Source: Uranotaenia lowii (taxonomy: Eukaryota > Arthropoda > Insecta > Diptera > Culicidae). From it: a DNA stretch of 64,000 nucleotides. The stretch is taken from the NCBI RefSeq assembly GCF_029784155.1, contig NC_073693.1, positions 170,987,104-171,051,103 of the forward strand, in the 5' to 3' direction. Of this stretch, positions 47,419 to 58,527 are shown in pieces (position 1 is the first letter of the stretch; each line of letters begins with the position of its first letter). Position numbers and translations under genes: made by a program. The notes below the pieces were generated by a model. That model ran no database searches. It was not told where the DNA came from and saw nothing but the letters and a program-made list of their open reading frames with translations.

Positions 47419-48738
47419 TCATAAAATGTTAGTCTTTGTCAAACTCTGCTCCTCACTAAAATCTTCAGTAGTCATTTCAAGTTCACGTGATCGTTGTTCC
47501 ACATCTTCGACATTTTCCTCCTGGCTAGTGCCATCTTCATCTTCATACACATAATCTTCCCCCGAATCTATCGATCCTGGTTGCTCGGGAGCTGAAGAAG
47601 ATTGTTCTGAGTTGTTGTTCGATGTTGATATATGTTTGATCTGCTGAACCATTACGGTTAAGTTTGATAGCAAATTGTTGATTTGTTGCTGCATTCCTTC
47701 GACAGATTCTTGTAGCTTATGATTGAGCTTTTCCAAAGATTTGATCTCGTTCTCAAATTTCGTTTCCCGCTTGATGTTCATTTCGATCAAAAGCCGATGG
47801 TCAACGATATCGGTTGTATCAGCGCAGCAGACTTTATGAACTCCTCGAGTTCGACACTCTCCTTGCCGTATGATGATGCCATTTTCAAGAAGATATTTGC
47901 TAATCTGGGACAAATGCTGGCAGCCCCAATAGTTGTCATCGATAACTATGCTACGTATGTTTGGCACGATGGCACGGACTGGTTCCATTTCGACGAAAAA
48001 GAGTTTATTACCATTGAGCCACAAATGTTCTAGTTTGGGAAATGTTTTGAACAACTGCAAATCCACGTAGCTCAGCTCATTGTTGGACAGATCGATTCGC
48101 TTCAGCTCGTTGAGATTCAACTTCAAACTGTTCATGATCTTTGTCATGCCGGTGTTCTCTAAATCCAGTTTCCATAAATTACCCATCCTGGAAAATTGCG
48201 CAAAATCTATATTCCCCAAGTTGGGATTGTTTTCCAGCACCAGCACTTCCAAACTTGGCATGTTTGTGATATTAGATATGTCACTGACTAAATTAGATTC
48301 CAGATAAAGCTCTTTCAAATTATTCGACCCATTTCCGTCCACCACGATGGAAGTGATTTGGTTACTGCCGGCGTACATCTTCTCAATAAGCCGGGTGATG
48401 CGCAACGTTTCCACTTGACATCGGCGCACATAAAGCTCGCGTATATCATCGAAATTGCGATACAACGATGGCGGCACTGTTGGGAATTTCGAGCTCACGA
48501 ATGCAATTTTCTGATAGTCCAAACTGCTGGCCATAAAGTCCACATTCCGTACGTCAGTGGCCAAAAATACGCCCTGGAACACGCAAAAATCGTCCGTCCG
48601 CTTGTGGTACATGCTGTCGTATAGTTCAAACTTTTCATAATTGCAAATCACAACACTAGCGTCAACTTCCATAACTGCCACCGAAAGCGCGAAAGTCAGT
48701 AATAGAAAGCCCTTGGCGATCGTTCTCCATTGAGCCAT
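47419..48738 (-). CDS. LRIM/APL1-like leucine-rich repeat immune-type protein
   Basis: 439 aa in one exon from ATG at 48738. Signal peptide about 1-27 (FLLLTFALSVAVMEVDAS). An N-terminal cap with Cys32 and Cys52. Leucine-rich repeats from about 95 to 270 (LKELYLESNLV, LEVLVLENNP, LWKLDLENTG, LKRIDLSNNELS, LEHLWLNGNKL). Then WGCQHL, Cys295, the paired Cys304-Cys305 (VHKVCC) and a coiled coil about 325-370. The tail is Ser/Glu-rich and very acidic (about 375-430). This order, signal-LRR-CC-coiled coil, defines the mosquito LRIM family, whose members circulate in hemolymph and, for LRIM1/APL1, bind the complement-like TEP1. With about six LRRs it resembles the shorter members. The acidic tail is unusual. 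The specific ortholog is not assignable. Confidence 0.82.
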   Translation of the reverse strand: MAQWRTIAKGFLLLTFALSVAVMEVDASVVICNYEKFELYDSMYHKRTDDFCVFQGVFLATDVRNVDFMASSLDYQKIAFVSSKFPTVPPSLYRNFDDIRELYVRRCQVETLRITRLIEKMYAGSNQITSIVVDGNGSNNLKELYLESNLVSDISNITNMPSLEVLVLENNPNLGNIDFAQFSRMGNLWKLDLENTGMTKIMNSLKLNLNELKRIDLSNNELSYVDLQLFKTFPKLEHLWLNGNKLFFVEMEPVRAIVPNIRSIVIDDNYWGCQHLSQISKYLLENGIIIRQGECRTRGVHKVCCADTTDIVDHRLLIEMNIKRETKFENEIKSLEKLNHKLQESVEGMQQQINNLLSNLTVMVQQIKHISTSNNNSEQSSSAPEQPGSIDSGEDYVYEDEDGTSQEENVEDVEQRSRELEMTTEDFSEEQSLTKTNIL

Positions 48739-49990
48739 CCTTCGTTCCTAAGCCTTGTCGTATTGACGTCCCAATTTAGACTGTGGCCGCTGGCTTTCGC
48801 CGGAGTTGGTCCAGCCGAATGTGCTTTATTGACGATGCTGGGACGTCACACTTTTACTTTTATTAGCTCTGCTTCCAACCTAATCCCTATGTTCATGTTC
48901 ATGTGGAACTGCAACCGAGTTTGGCCTCGTGGAGGCAAGAGGTAGCTGGTATTTTAGTTTGGAGCCATCGGTTTTAGTCCATCTCTCTATCGATGATGCA
49001 GTGGCAAACTAGCAAATACAACTCGATGTGAGCCCATTGTGTGCATAATTTGCAGATGAATGGCTGAGACGCGCATAATCTCACTGGAAGCTGATTGGCC
49101 AGTTGGCTGAATGGCTGGAAGCTACAAGCTGTCGAATACTGGGGTTCCACTTTTTTACGGAAGCCCATAACCAGTGGCAATCGAATCAAATAAATTGGGT
49201 TGATGATTTGATTTGAATCTCCCGATGAAAGAAATGTTATGGTCATAAAAAAAACTATTAATGTGTGAACATTTCTTCGCCGTCCGCTGTACGTTATCAG
49301 ATCGTGTTGCATAAATTTGGACCGTTTTGAGTTACGTCATAATTAAAATGAGATTTTTTATATTATTCATTTGTGGACATGAAATGGACATATTTTTTCC
49401 GTTTCAAATCGTGGAAATTGAACATCTTTATTGATGTACAACTACTTTGAACTCAAGCTCTACAACTGTTCTTGTATCATCGAGTGGTCTCTTTCAAAAA
49501 TGTATTTTCTAAGTTTGACACGATTTGAACCGGCTCAATGTATGGGTTGGGCATATTGTTAAGCATACTTCATCATAATGTTTTACCTCGCAATCTGTAT
49601 TCGAGAGTTCAAAATTATTCCACATTTTTATTAAATTGGTACATTTTTCTGAAAATTACAATTGTTTTTTTTTTCGCGCAAAAAGAACTAGATATCACAT
49701 TCTCAAATATTCCACTGTCACCTGATATTAAGCTTGTCACTCTACACATCTGAGGGCATACTTTTGTTTGCGCTTTTAATTCTGTAAATACTACTTCTCG
49801 TTTTTATCAGATTCATTTCCTACTAAAACAAGCGAAACAATAACAGGGAAAGTGAACCTTAATTAGGCATGATGCTTATCTCTCTTATCTCTCCAGTTAT
49901 CGTTACGCGATAACTCTTTAAAACGTATGACCAACATCTTTTTGTTAAGTGTTAGCGAATCCCGTTTTTAAACTTTTTTTTGTCTTGGTT
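48739..49990. other. Upstream region of the LRIM-like gene; no other gene
   Basis: The first 100-200 bp should hold the promoter (no TATA evident; CACAGTC about 60 bases upstream of the ATG is a weak initiator candidate). The rest is AT-rich. 49917-49977 resembles the inverse of 22679-22735, a dispersed-repeat fragment. Confidence 0.4.
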
Positions 49991-50940
49991 GCGTTGGAGG
50001 TACTTACTTACTTAATGATCCTGCGTCGATTGTCCAGCGCATAGGGCCGTGGTAAAAGACCTCCACTGTTGGCGATCCAGAGCCAGCGTCTTCACTTGGT
50101 CTCAGTCAAGATTCTCGTCGACACGTATTTCGGCGGCTTGGCTTCGCCGCCACAAGTTTCTGGGTCTGCATTTTCTTCGATGTCCTTAATGATTCCATTC
50201 AAGCGCCTCTCTGCAAATCTCCTTCTCATCTCTTCGCAGCGTGTGCCCAATCCATCTCCACTCACGTTCTCGAATCTCAATTTATAACGCCTTTTGGCCG
50301 GCAGGCTATGTTGGCCATCGCTAATTGTGACTCGGAAGAGTTGTTCAAAATGCTTAGTTCAACGCCTGAGCTGATCTGTTCGATTTGTTAACAGCTGACC
50401 TGCTCGGTCTTTCAGCGGCATTCTTGCATTAGTCCTCGCACCACTAAGGCAGCGAGAAATGTCATACAGTAATCGGATATCGCCAATGGCGGCGGCTCAT
50501 TCCCCCTCTTCGGTTAGAGAGTTTGTCCAGGCTCATTTGTCTTGTCTACAAGCTCGTTTGACTATTTTTTCCAGCTCCACATATCGTAAGCGGATGGCCG
50601 TTTGGCTGACCCGGTACATGCCAGCTCAATTCCGACTTCCACATTTCTCCGATCATCGACCATCCTCCAGGTTTCATCCGACATCCTTTCACTTCCTTTC
50701 CTCTTCTACAAACTTTACCGAGAGTACCATGACTCGTCGTAATAAAGGCATTCTCGAATCCACACCATTGTTCTTCGTCTGTTCCGTCTGTCGCCAGTTC
50801 CGAGGCTCGGGATTCTAGCTGTTCAACGAATGGCATTTTCACCTCTGTATTCTCCAACCGACGGACGTCGTATCGATATCCGACTTTCTCCTCTCGCCGC
50901 TGGACCCGCGCGACTCTCAGTCGTATCTCACCAAGGACGA

Positions 50941-51510
50941 CCCAGCTAACATGAAATCGTAGTAGAAATGATAATCCAAATCGTATATTAAGACATTTTC
51001 AATAACCATCGTAAACACGTCGGTATTGAGTGATTTTCCATTATTCATTTACGACAAGCTTTGCCTAAAAAAAGTTGAATCGTATAGCAGTTTAGTCAAT
51101 TCGTAAATATGTCTCCAAAACGTTGAGAATATGCTAATTCATTTACGATTTGAGTGAACTGATTTACGATAAATGGGCGGTCCTTCAATTAACACTCTTT
51201 CCGGTCTCCTCTCATAAAAAGAGATAGAGCACCCATAGAGCTATAGCGAGGATCATATCAGTTGATGAGTTGGCATCGTGGTAAGATATAGGACAGCCAA
51301 CTCGGAGGACTGGAGTTCAAATCTCGGTCGGGGAAATATTTTTTCGTTTATTTTGCTTTTTGTGGGAAAATCGAATCGTTGGAATCTTGTCATTGTAGAT
51401 ATATCGTCTCCAATTTTGTAGCTATATGCTATTTTGGTAAGTTTAATAAATCTTTTCATTTGGTATATTTGTTTGAATAATCTGCATTATAGCTATAAAT
51501 GTTTGCTGGG
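50941..51510. mobile_element. CCCAGC-TIR element (570 bp) inserted in the RTE relic
   Basis: Left end CCCAGCTAACATGAAATCG; the right end on the other strand is CCCAGCAAACATTTATAGC. The flanking dinucleotide GA at 50939-50940 and 51511-51512 is a 2-bp target duplication, judged against the restored reading frame of the host RTE. The left half is rich in AATCGTA / TACGATT motifs; the right half contains a tRNA-like sequence. No transposase. Confidence 0.8.
51262..51335 (+). ncRNA. tRNA-like sequence inside the CCCAGC element
   Basis: A-box-like TGGCATCGTGGTAAG (51271-51285) and B-box-like GGAGTTCAAATCTCGG (51312-51327) at tRNA spacing, followed by GTCGGGG. Arm pairing is partial, so a decayed tRNA or SINE head is likelier than an active tRNA gene. 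Confidence 0.5.
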
Positions 51511-51911
51511 GAGGTGATGGTCAGATGCAATGTCTGCGCTTCGTTTGTTGCGGACATCAAGAAGGAACCTTCTCCATTTTTAGCTGATGCAGATGTGGTC
51601 AATATGATTTTCTGTTCGGCCATCTCGGGATACCCAAGTGACCATATGTACTGGTCGATGGGGAAAGAGTGATCCACCGACTACCATGTTGTTGTTGCCA
51701 CAAAATCCTACAAACATTTGTCCTAGACCATGGTGCCCCATGATGCGTTCAAGTCCGTGTTTTCATGATAAAAGTCGTTGCTAATGTTCCAGTTAGGTTA
51801 TTTCTTGTCTCAGTTTCCGTAACGATTGATTTATCAGGAGCAGTAAGTTGTTAGCCTAAGGTCCCTATCCCGCTATAGGGCTCCCAACTTGAACGAACAG
51901 GTGAATAACCG

Positions 51912-52361
51912 ATAATTTTCGTAATCTACTTCAATGACGCACTCTCGCTCCTTGAAGGCACAAAACTTGCTTATGCTGATGACCTGAAACTTTTTCACGC
52001 CATAAAAAACCAAGACGACATCGACATTTTACAGCAGCAATTTTCGTCATTTGCTCACTGGTGCGGCATTAACTGCCTGCCGTTGAACCGCAGCAAATGC
52101 TCGGTTATATTATTTTTCCGTAAGCGGCACACTCTTCGTGCGGAGTACATCCTTGGAAGCGAAACCATCACCCGAGTAGAACACATCAACGATCTAGGAG
52201 TTATCCTCGATCAACGGCTGGAGTTCAAGACTCACACGAACTATGTTGTTTACAAAGCTTCTAGAAACCTTGGATTCCTGTTTCGCATGGCCAAAGACTT
52301 CAAAGACGTGTACTGCCTTAAAAGTCTTCATTGCTGCATAGTTCGTTCCATTCTCGAGTAC
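51912..52361 (+). pseudogene. Jockey-group RT, 5' piece of a split retrotransposon
   Basis: The frame opens mid-RT at IIFVIYFNDALSLLEGTK, with the catalytic box YADDLKLF, then CLPLNRSKCSVILFFR, DLGVILDQRLEF and IVRSILEY, where it is cut after GAGTAC by an inserted element. It resumes at 59425. The paralogous text in the intact element at 25075-27945 (FADDLKIYR, ITFDQKLSF, LVRSVLEYA) shows how it should continue. The N-terminal endonuclease and the first RT blocks are missing. Confidence 0.88.
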
Positions 52362-52387
52362 ACTCAGAAAAATACTATTATGCATGC

Positions 52388-52586
52388 TGTGTGGTATGCC
52401 ACAGTCTATTCGTGACATTGTATCAGTTCAGTGTATAAGTGATTGCTAAAGCCTCCACACTTCCTGTATCACTGTGTACGTAAGTGAATGCTTGCTTGTC
52501 GTGACGCTCATTGAGTAGTCAACCGTGATGGGGTTCAGTCGTGTGTTACAGGTTGAGTGATTCCTTGTGAATGTCCAGATTGCATA
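52388..52586 (+). repeat. 5' LTR (199 bp)
   Basis: Starts TGTGTGGTATGCC and ends GTCCAGATTGCATA. By eye, no difference from the 3' copy. Confidence 0.9.
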
Positions 52587-52587
52587 T

Positions 52588-52603
52588 TGGCGACCGTGGC
52601 AGG
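52588..52603 (+). promoter_or_regulatory. Primer-binding site candidate
   Basis: TGGCGACCGTGGCAGG begins one base after the 5' LTR. It starts with TGG, the complement of a tRNA CCA end. The matching tRNA was not determined. Confidence 0.7.
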
Positions 52604-52889
52604 TTATTTGCTCATGTTTACGAGGAATAAACAAACGAATCGAAATTTTATTTCATAGGAATCACTCAACGTGTAACATATTGGAAGTGAAAGGAATTGA
52701 GAAAAATGGTGAGTAGAAGTGAACGAAATTTCTAGTGTTGCTGGTTTGTAGTGGTGCAATAGAAATGATAAACACTGAGAGTAAATGGCAGTTATAAACT
52801 GGTAAGTTTATTTTGTAACGACGAGTCATGTGCAGCCAAATTGAAAGCAGCGAACGATCGAATCGTTACCAGCAATTATCAACAAAGAG

Positions 52890-53565
52890 ATTTAAGCTCG
52901 GGACGAGCAATGATGTGAAAGATTTTAGCTCGGGACGAGCAATGATGTGAAAGATTTTAGCTCGGGACGAGCGATTATAAGACTGATTTTAGCTCGGGAC
53001 GAGCAATTATATGAATGAATTTAGCTCGGGACGAGCAGTAATAACAGTGATTTTAGCTCGGGACGAGCAATCTTATGAATGATTTTAGCTCGGGACGAGC
53101 AATTCTATGAATGTTTTTAGCTCGGGACGAGCAACTATATGAATGATTTTAGCTCGGGACGAGCAATTTTATGAATGGTATTAACTCGGGACGAGATATT
53201 AATGTTGAGTTTAGCTCGGGACGAGCAATAATAATAACAGTAATTTATGCTCGGCACGAGCCATATTAAAAGATTTTAGCTCGGGACGAGCGATAGTAAG
53301 ATTTTAGTTCAGGATGAGCAATAGTAAGAATTTAGCTCGGGACGAGCAACAGTAAGATTGGTAATAAATAGTAGTGATAATGACAGTGATTTAAGCTCGG
53401 GACAGTAACAATGTTAAATATGCAATGAAACATGTTTCTTAGCTCGGGAAGTACTAAGCGCTTAGAGTTAACTTGGTTGAAAGCTCGGGACGAGCATATG
53501 ATAAGTTGAATGTGAACAGCTCGGGACGAGCATCTAAAAGAAAAAATAACTCGGGACGAGCACCG
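52890..53565 (+). repeat. Array of about 20 GCTCGGGACGAGC hairpins
   Basis: The core TTTTAGCTCGGGACGAGCAA recurs every 25-45 bp. GCTCG and CGAGC are perfectly complementary with a GGA loop. About 14 cores are exact and the rest carry one or a few changes or are truncated. Spacers are AT-rich and vary (TGATGTGAAAGA, TTATATGAATGA). The array lies in the leader just downstream of the primer-binding site, where retroelement packaging signals normally sit. Confidence 0.93.
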
Positions 53566-53713
53566 ATATATTAATCGTAAGGACATGCACAGGAAAAACG
53601 ATTGAATATGGTCAGTAACAAGTATCTACAGAGTAATTTGATGGATCAAGACGAGCACTTATTACTAATAGAAGAATTTTTAGCTTGGAAGTGGTTGCTG
53701 TTAAGGAAAATGC

Positions 53714-54650
53714 ACCCATAGAAGAGGTTGCAAAAATCCAATGCCTATTTCGCACATCTCTGTGCCGATAATGCGCTGAAATGTGCACTGTGCCGAAGAT
53801 GATATGTTTGAAAAACCGTAACTGGCATAAGGACTCGGCTCCCAACTAAAATGATGCATGACCACTACATTCAAGCAAAACAAGAAAAACATTTTATGGG
53901 ATTTCGTTCCTATTGGATAATTCATCCCAGAAACAAGAAAATAAAAATATAAACCACAGGCGCCCGTAGGGAGAATCGAACTCAAATCACCAACCTTGTG
54001 GTCTTGCCAGACCGACATCTTAACCAGTGTACTATTCGAGCTTCATGCAGGAAGAGGGATATTTTTCATAGGCATTCTGCCACCGATCAATCACAAAAGA
54101 AACGCACGACAGTGGCTTCCCGGCGTTTGGCCTCCTTTCAAGGTATTCATTTGTCTTGCGATGGAAACGGGTAAGGGAAAGGGAACGGGAGTGGAGGAAA
54201 CGGGAAACCCATTGAATGAGAACTGTGCTTTGCTTACTGCCTGCTATTACATACACACGCTACATATACACAGCTGCTAAAGCCGAATTGAAGGAATGTT
54301 TTTGTTGTTGCTTTTGCTACATACACACGCACAGCTTAGCCGTGTTTGCCGGTAGATTGAATTAGAAGGATGTTTTTGTTGTTGCTTTTGCTACATTCAC
54401 ATGCACAGTGCTCGGTTCGCTGGCTGCCTGGTGTTGGCCGGTATTTATTTCCATCCTTCTTCGTCTTGTGATGCGATAGGGAGGGACGTGAATTCGTTTT
54501 TATTTTGTTTCTTTCAGACATACGCAATTCGGTTAACTTGGGAGATTAATGCCGGTGGGAGTAAATCGAATCAGCACCGATCGCGTTATCTTCTTGTACC
54601 AATGATGCTATGTAATTGACTACACGCCATTGGCACACAGGCTGAATTTT
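53714..54650. repeat. Module copy 1 inside the LTR element
   Basis: Begins CACCCATAGAAGAGGTTGC and ends GAATTTTGGGTGTGC. Homologous to 55018-56066 over most of its length, with insertions in the latter. The ends are weakly inverse (CACCCA / TGGGTG), so each may be a former TIR element. It contains a minus-strand tRNA-like sequence. Frames here are not genes. Confidence 0.75.
53960..54040 (-). ncRNA. tRNA-like sequence in module copy 1
   Basis: The minus strand has an A-box-like TAGTACACTGGTTAAGATG, a short anticodon-like arm (GGTCTGGCAAGACC) and a B-box-like GAGTTCGATTCTCCC followed by ACGGGCG. It looks like a tRNA with a degraded acceptor stem. Confidence 0.5.
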
Positions 54651-55017
54651 GGGTGTGCTTGGGTAGCTCGAGACGAGAAATTTGATATAAAATTTAAATT
54701 TTAGTATTTGTGGCTAGTGCTAGAAAAATATATTGTCGGTTTTTAAACAATTTTGAATCGAGATTCAAACTCATTTCGGCATAGTGAGCGATTTTCGCTA
54801 AAATTAAGCATTACAAAGTAAGGTTGTTTATATATGGACTAAACGACTTTTTCTTTTTGTGTTTTAAAATAGTATGGTTTTACGGCATTGAGTGGCATGT
54901 TTGTTTTTAGCGTCGAATGAAACGAAATCAATTTTTTTTAGAACGTTGTTGCATGAGCTTGTGATGAGTATGAATAAAAGAATAAGCGAGCGTTGCCGAG
55001 ATATAATAAAACATGTA

Positions 55018-56066
55018 CACCCATAGAAGAGGTTGCAAAAATCCAATGCCTATTTAGCATATCTCTGTGCCGATAATGCGCTGAAATGTGCACTGTGCCG
55101 AAAACGGTATGTTTGAAAAACCGTAACTGGCATAAGGACTCGGCTCCAAACCAAAATGATGACCACTACATTCAAGCAAACAAGAAAAACATTTTATGGG
55201 ATTTCCTTCCTATTGGATAATTCATCCCAGAAACAAGAAAATAAAAATTAAAACCACAGCGCCGAAGTGAGAATCGAACTCAAATTACCATTCAAAGCGT
55301 CTTACCAGTCCGGCATTTTAACCAGTGTACTATTCACGCTTCATGCAGGATGAGGGATATTTGTCATAGGCTTTCTGTCACCGATCAATCACAAAAAAAC
55401 GCACAACGGCGGCTTCCCGGCGTTTGGCCTTCTTTCAATGCATTCCTTAGTCTTGCGATGGAAACGGGAAAGGGAACGGGAGTGAAGGAACGGGAAACCC
55501 ATTGAATGAGAACTGTGCTTTGCTTACTGCCTGCTATTACATACACACGCTACATATACACAGCTGCTAAAGCCGGGCAGCTTTGCCGGTTGTTGTTTGC
55601 CGGTAAATTGAAGGAATGTTTTTGTTGTTGCTTTGGCTATATACACACGCACAGCTTAGCCGTGGTTGTTTGCCGGTAGATTGAATTGAAGCAATGTTTT
55701 TTTTGCTGCTTTTACTGCATACACACGCACAGCTTGGCCGTGGTTGTTTGCCGATGGATTGAAGGGATTGAATCAGAAGGCTGTTTTTGTTGTTGCTTTT
55801 GCTACATTCACACGCACAGTGCTCGGTTCGCTGGCTGCCTGGTGTTGGCCGGTATTTATTTCCATCCTTCTTCGTCTTGTGGTGCGATAGGGAGGGACGT
55901 GAATTCGTTTTTATTTTGTTTCTTTCAGACATACGCAATTCGGTTAACTTGGGAGGTTAATGCCGGTGGGAGCAAATCGAATCAGTACCGGTCGCGTTAT
56001 CTTCTTGTACCAATCATGCCTTGTACCAATGATGCCGCCATTGGCACAGAGGCTGAATTGTGGGTG
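55018..56066. repeat. Module copy 2 inside the LTR element
   Basis: Starts ACACCCATAGAAGAGGTTGC and ends TTGTGGGTGTAG. Compared with copy 1 it has a longer run of TTGTTGTTGCTTT / CACACGCACAG / TTTGCCGGTAGATTGAA sub-repeats (about 55575-55800). Confidence 0.75.
55258..55345 (-). ncRNA. tRNA-like sequence in module copy 2
   Basis: The equivalent of 53960-54040, more diverged: A-box-like TAGTACACTGGTTAAAATG and B-box-like GAGTTCGATTCTCAC on the minus strand. Confidence 0.42.
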
Positions 56067-57102
56067 TAGGTATGATGTTCCCTGCATCAAAAGTTTTGTA
56101 AACTAAAATAGTGTTTTGCAGTGGAAGTTTTTCCTGTTTACATTGGCAACCTTTTGCGTATAAGAACAGAATGATACATCTTACTCTGATGAGGAAATTT
56201 GGACTAACGTCACATTGCACAGTCTGATAAAGTTCTACTTTCACAAAAATAGCGGTGGAATATTTATTGCGAGTTTGAGAATGTTTTGATTTAACATTAT
56301 ATGTTATCATCAAAATTATACAGCAAAATTGAAGTTCATTTGACCGTTTAAATTGTAAAACGAACATCGCCTACGAGTTATCGACACCTCGCTGGTCTTT
56401 GACAATAATCATATAAACTGTTTAAAACCATTTCTTGTTATTGCGGATGTCAAATAATTCGAGAACGAAAACTTTGATCATGAATTCTTGAATAATACTA
56501 AATCATAATAAATTTGAACTCCAAAAGATTGTGTTTGACTAAATAAATTTTTAGGAGAAAAGGAAAAAACATCTCAAACCACAACATTATTAAACACAAA
56601 AAAAGATCGAATTTATCTCAGTGTTCTCCATTTTGCAAAGAGTTGAATGCTTGGATGTGTTGGTGAATCCAGATCACCGGATGAGATTCTACGATTACTG
56701 AAAGAAAATTAGAGAGAGGGAATGTGTATGTGGATAGAGCGATCGAATGGAGGTGTAAGTATCGTGCGTGAGCAACGGATTGTAAGGAGTAGTAATGAAA
56801 AACTTAACTAAGAGAGACACGAACTATTGGACTCGGTAGTAAGACGATTGGTTATTTTGTATTCTACTTGTGCAAGTTTGACTGTACATTGGTGAGAGCA
56901 CTAAAAATAGTAAAACACCGCGAATAACTTAGTTGCAATAGATTTTCTTTAGTATGGTACAGCTGGCATATGACATTACCACAATCGCCCGATGGGTATG
57001 CAACATGCAAACCGAAGCCAATGTAGCGCCCGATGTGATACAGAGGATTAGGTAGTGTTTGATAGACCCAGACAGACACATGGATTAATTAATAATAAGC
57101 GC
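56067..57102. other. LTR-element interior without recognisable features
   Basis: About 1 kb, AT-rich, between module copy 2 and the AATCGAAATCG unit. No gag, protease or RT motif in any frame. Confidence 0.4.
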
Positions 57103-58218
57103 GTTCAACAGCCAATCGAAATCGGTTTCAATCGATTTCGATTGGTGAATTGTTGTTCACTCAGCCAATGTTGTGATCGAAACTAATCCAATTGACGTTC
57201 AATGAAGCCAATCGAAGTCGATCGAAACCAATCGAAATCGATCAAGCTCGAGAGCAGGATTCGTTTCTATCGGTTTCAATTACACTAACACACATGCAGT
57301 TGACAATTGTCAAAAACAGCTGACTGGGTTTGTTTTTGACTAACTGCAGTGCAAATGAAAGTGTAGTCAATCGGTGGAGCGTCGTGGTGCTGTGCCGGTG
57401 GTGCTGAGTTATAGTGGTGTGACGGATGTCAGTCGGAGCAGTTGCTGCAGCTGCTCACAACAAGCTCAAATGTTGTGAAAATGAAAGTGGTGTCAGGAGA
57501 GTTCGTGTTGTTTCGGTGGTGCGGTGCTGGTGGTATAGGTCGATGCTGTTTTGGTGTTGCTGCGTTGGTATCGGTGTCAGTCGGCTAAAGTTGCACAAGA
57601 ATTGTGATGGAAATGTAAATAAGGACTTCATTTTCACAATACATCTGTCAGTCAGTTTCGGATTATTATAATTATTAAATAGGTAGTGACCATCAAGACC
57701 CACCGAAGGAAATAGAAAAAAATGATCTATCTTGTGAAACACGAAATTTTTTTTTTAATAAAATATAAAATTGATCCACTATATTTTATTTTCATAATCG
57801 CAAGTTTTAAAAATAATAATTATTTTCCTAGAGCAACAATTTTTCGCTTTTGTGCCTTGCTTGTCTCTAAAAATTGCTCATTATTCTGAACACAATTCCT
57901 TTTTAGTATTCAAATTTAGTTCGAGTCGAACAACAACTTCCTAATCTAAAATTTTTCGGACAGCTTTAGTACGGGAAAGAATTGCCATTGAGATGGCCAA
58001 AATGTTGGAGTCATTCCAATTTGCCTTGAGTAAACGCCTTTTCGAATTATGAACGAAGCTGACAAACAATCTGAAAACACTGCGCCTGTATGTTAGTATT
58101 AGTGTCTGACTGTTCATTCAGCAGCCTGATAGAAATCGATCGAAGTCAATTGGAAAAACAGCTGATCAGCTGTCAATCCATTTCAATTGATTTCGATTAA
58201 TATTGCTGCTGTTTGACA
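57103..58218. repeat. Inverted-repeat unit with CCAATCGAAATCG motifs
   Basis: Left (TTCAACAGCCAATCGAAATCG) and, inverse, right (GTCAAACAGC...AATCGAAATC) correspond with a small gap. Around both ends CGATTTCGATTGG-like palindromes recur (57113-57245, 58132-58200). Possibly a TIR element inside the LTR element. Confidence 0.4.
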
Positions 58219-58511
58219 AAACTGCGGCTTGGAATAAGCTAAGTTCGCCAAAACAAAACTGATTTGAATGTATTCAAAATTCGCGATACAAGGTGGCAAA
58301 ATAAAAATTTAAGATGTCCTATAAATAATTCAAAATTGACAAAAATACACCTAGAAACTATTCACAACGTTGCAATTTTGAAAATTGAATGAGTTCTGTG
58401 AAATATAAAATAGCGTTCCAATTCAACTTTACTCATTTAAAAAAATGCAGGTTTTCCAATCAAAATAAATCAAAAATACTTGTTTTTTTTTGTTTTTATC
58501 TCTTTTTTCTT

Positions 58512-58527
58512 GAGAGAAGAAGGGAGA
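58512..58527 (+). promoter_or_regulatory. Polypurine tract
   Basis: GAGAGAAGAAGGGAGA directly adjoins the 3' LTR start, as required for plus-strand priming. Confidence 0.85.

Larger units (their letters stand above)
49998..51780 (-). mobile_element. RTE-type non-LTR retrotransposon relic, split and deleted
   Basis: On the minus strand, 51780-51511 encodes the end of an endonuclease (GFCGNNNMVVGGSLFPHRP, WVSRDGRTENQIDHICIS with shifts, SDHHL). The frame resumes at 50940 (VLGEIRLR, then KVGYRYDVRRLENTEVKMPF) into the linker (DRAGQLLTNRTDQLRR). It then jumps, with the RT lost, to the C-terminus, ending in QVKTLALDRQQWRSFTTALC. The 3' terminus is a TACTTACTTA-type repeat near 49998. 50941-51510 is a later insertion. 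The SDHHL-to-VLGEIRLR continuity across it supports a single original element. Confidence 0.8.

Noticed and set aside
52890..53565. CRISPR-like array of GCTCGGGACGAGC with spacers
   Set aside because: Spacers are irregular, AT-rich and similar to each other, and the array is inside an LTR element of an insect genome.
53612..56367. Frames of 60-127 codons within the LTR-element modules
   Set aside because: No gag, protease, RT, RNase H or integrase motif; duplicated with the modules.
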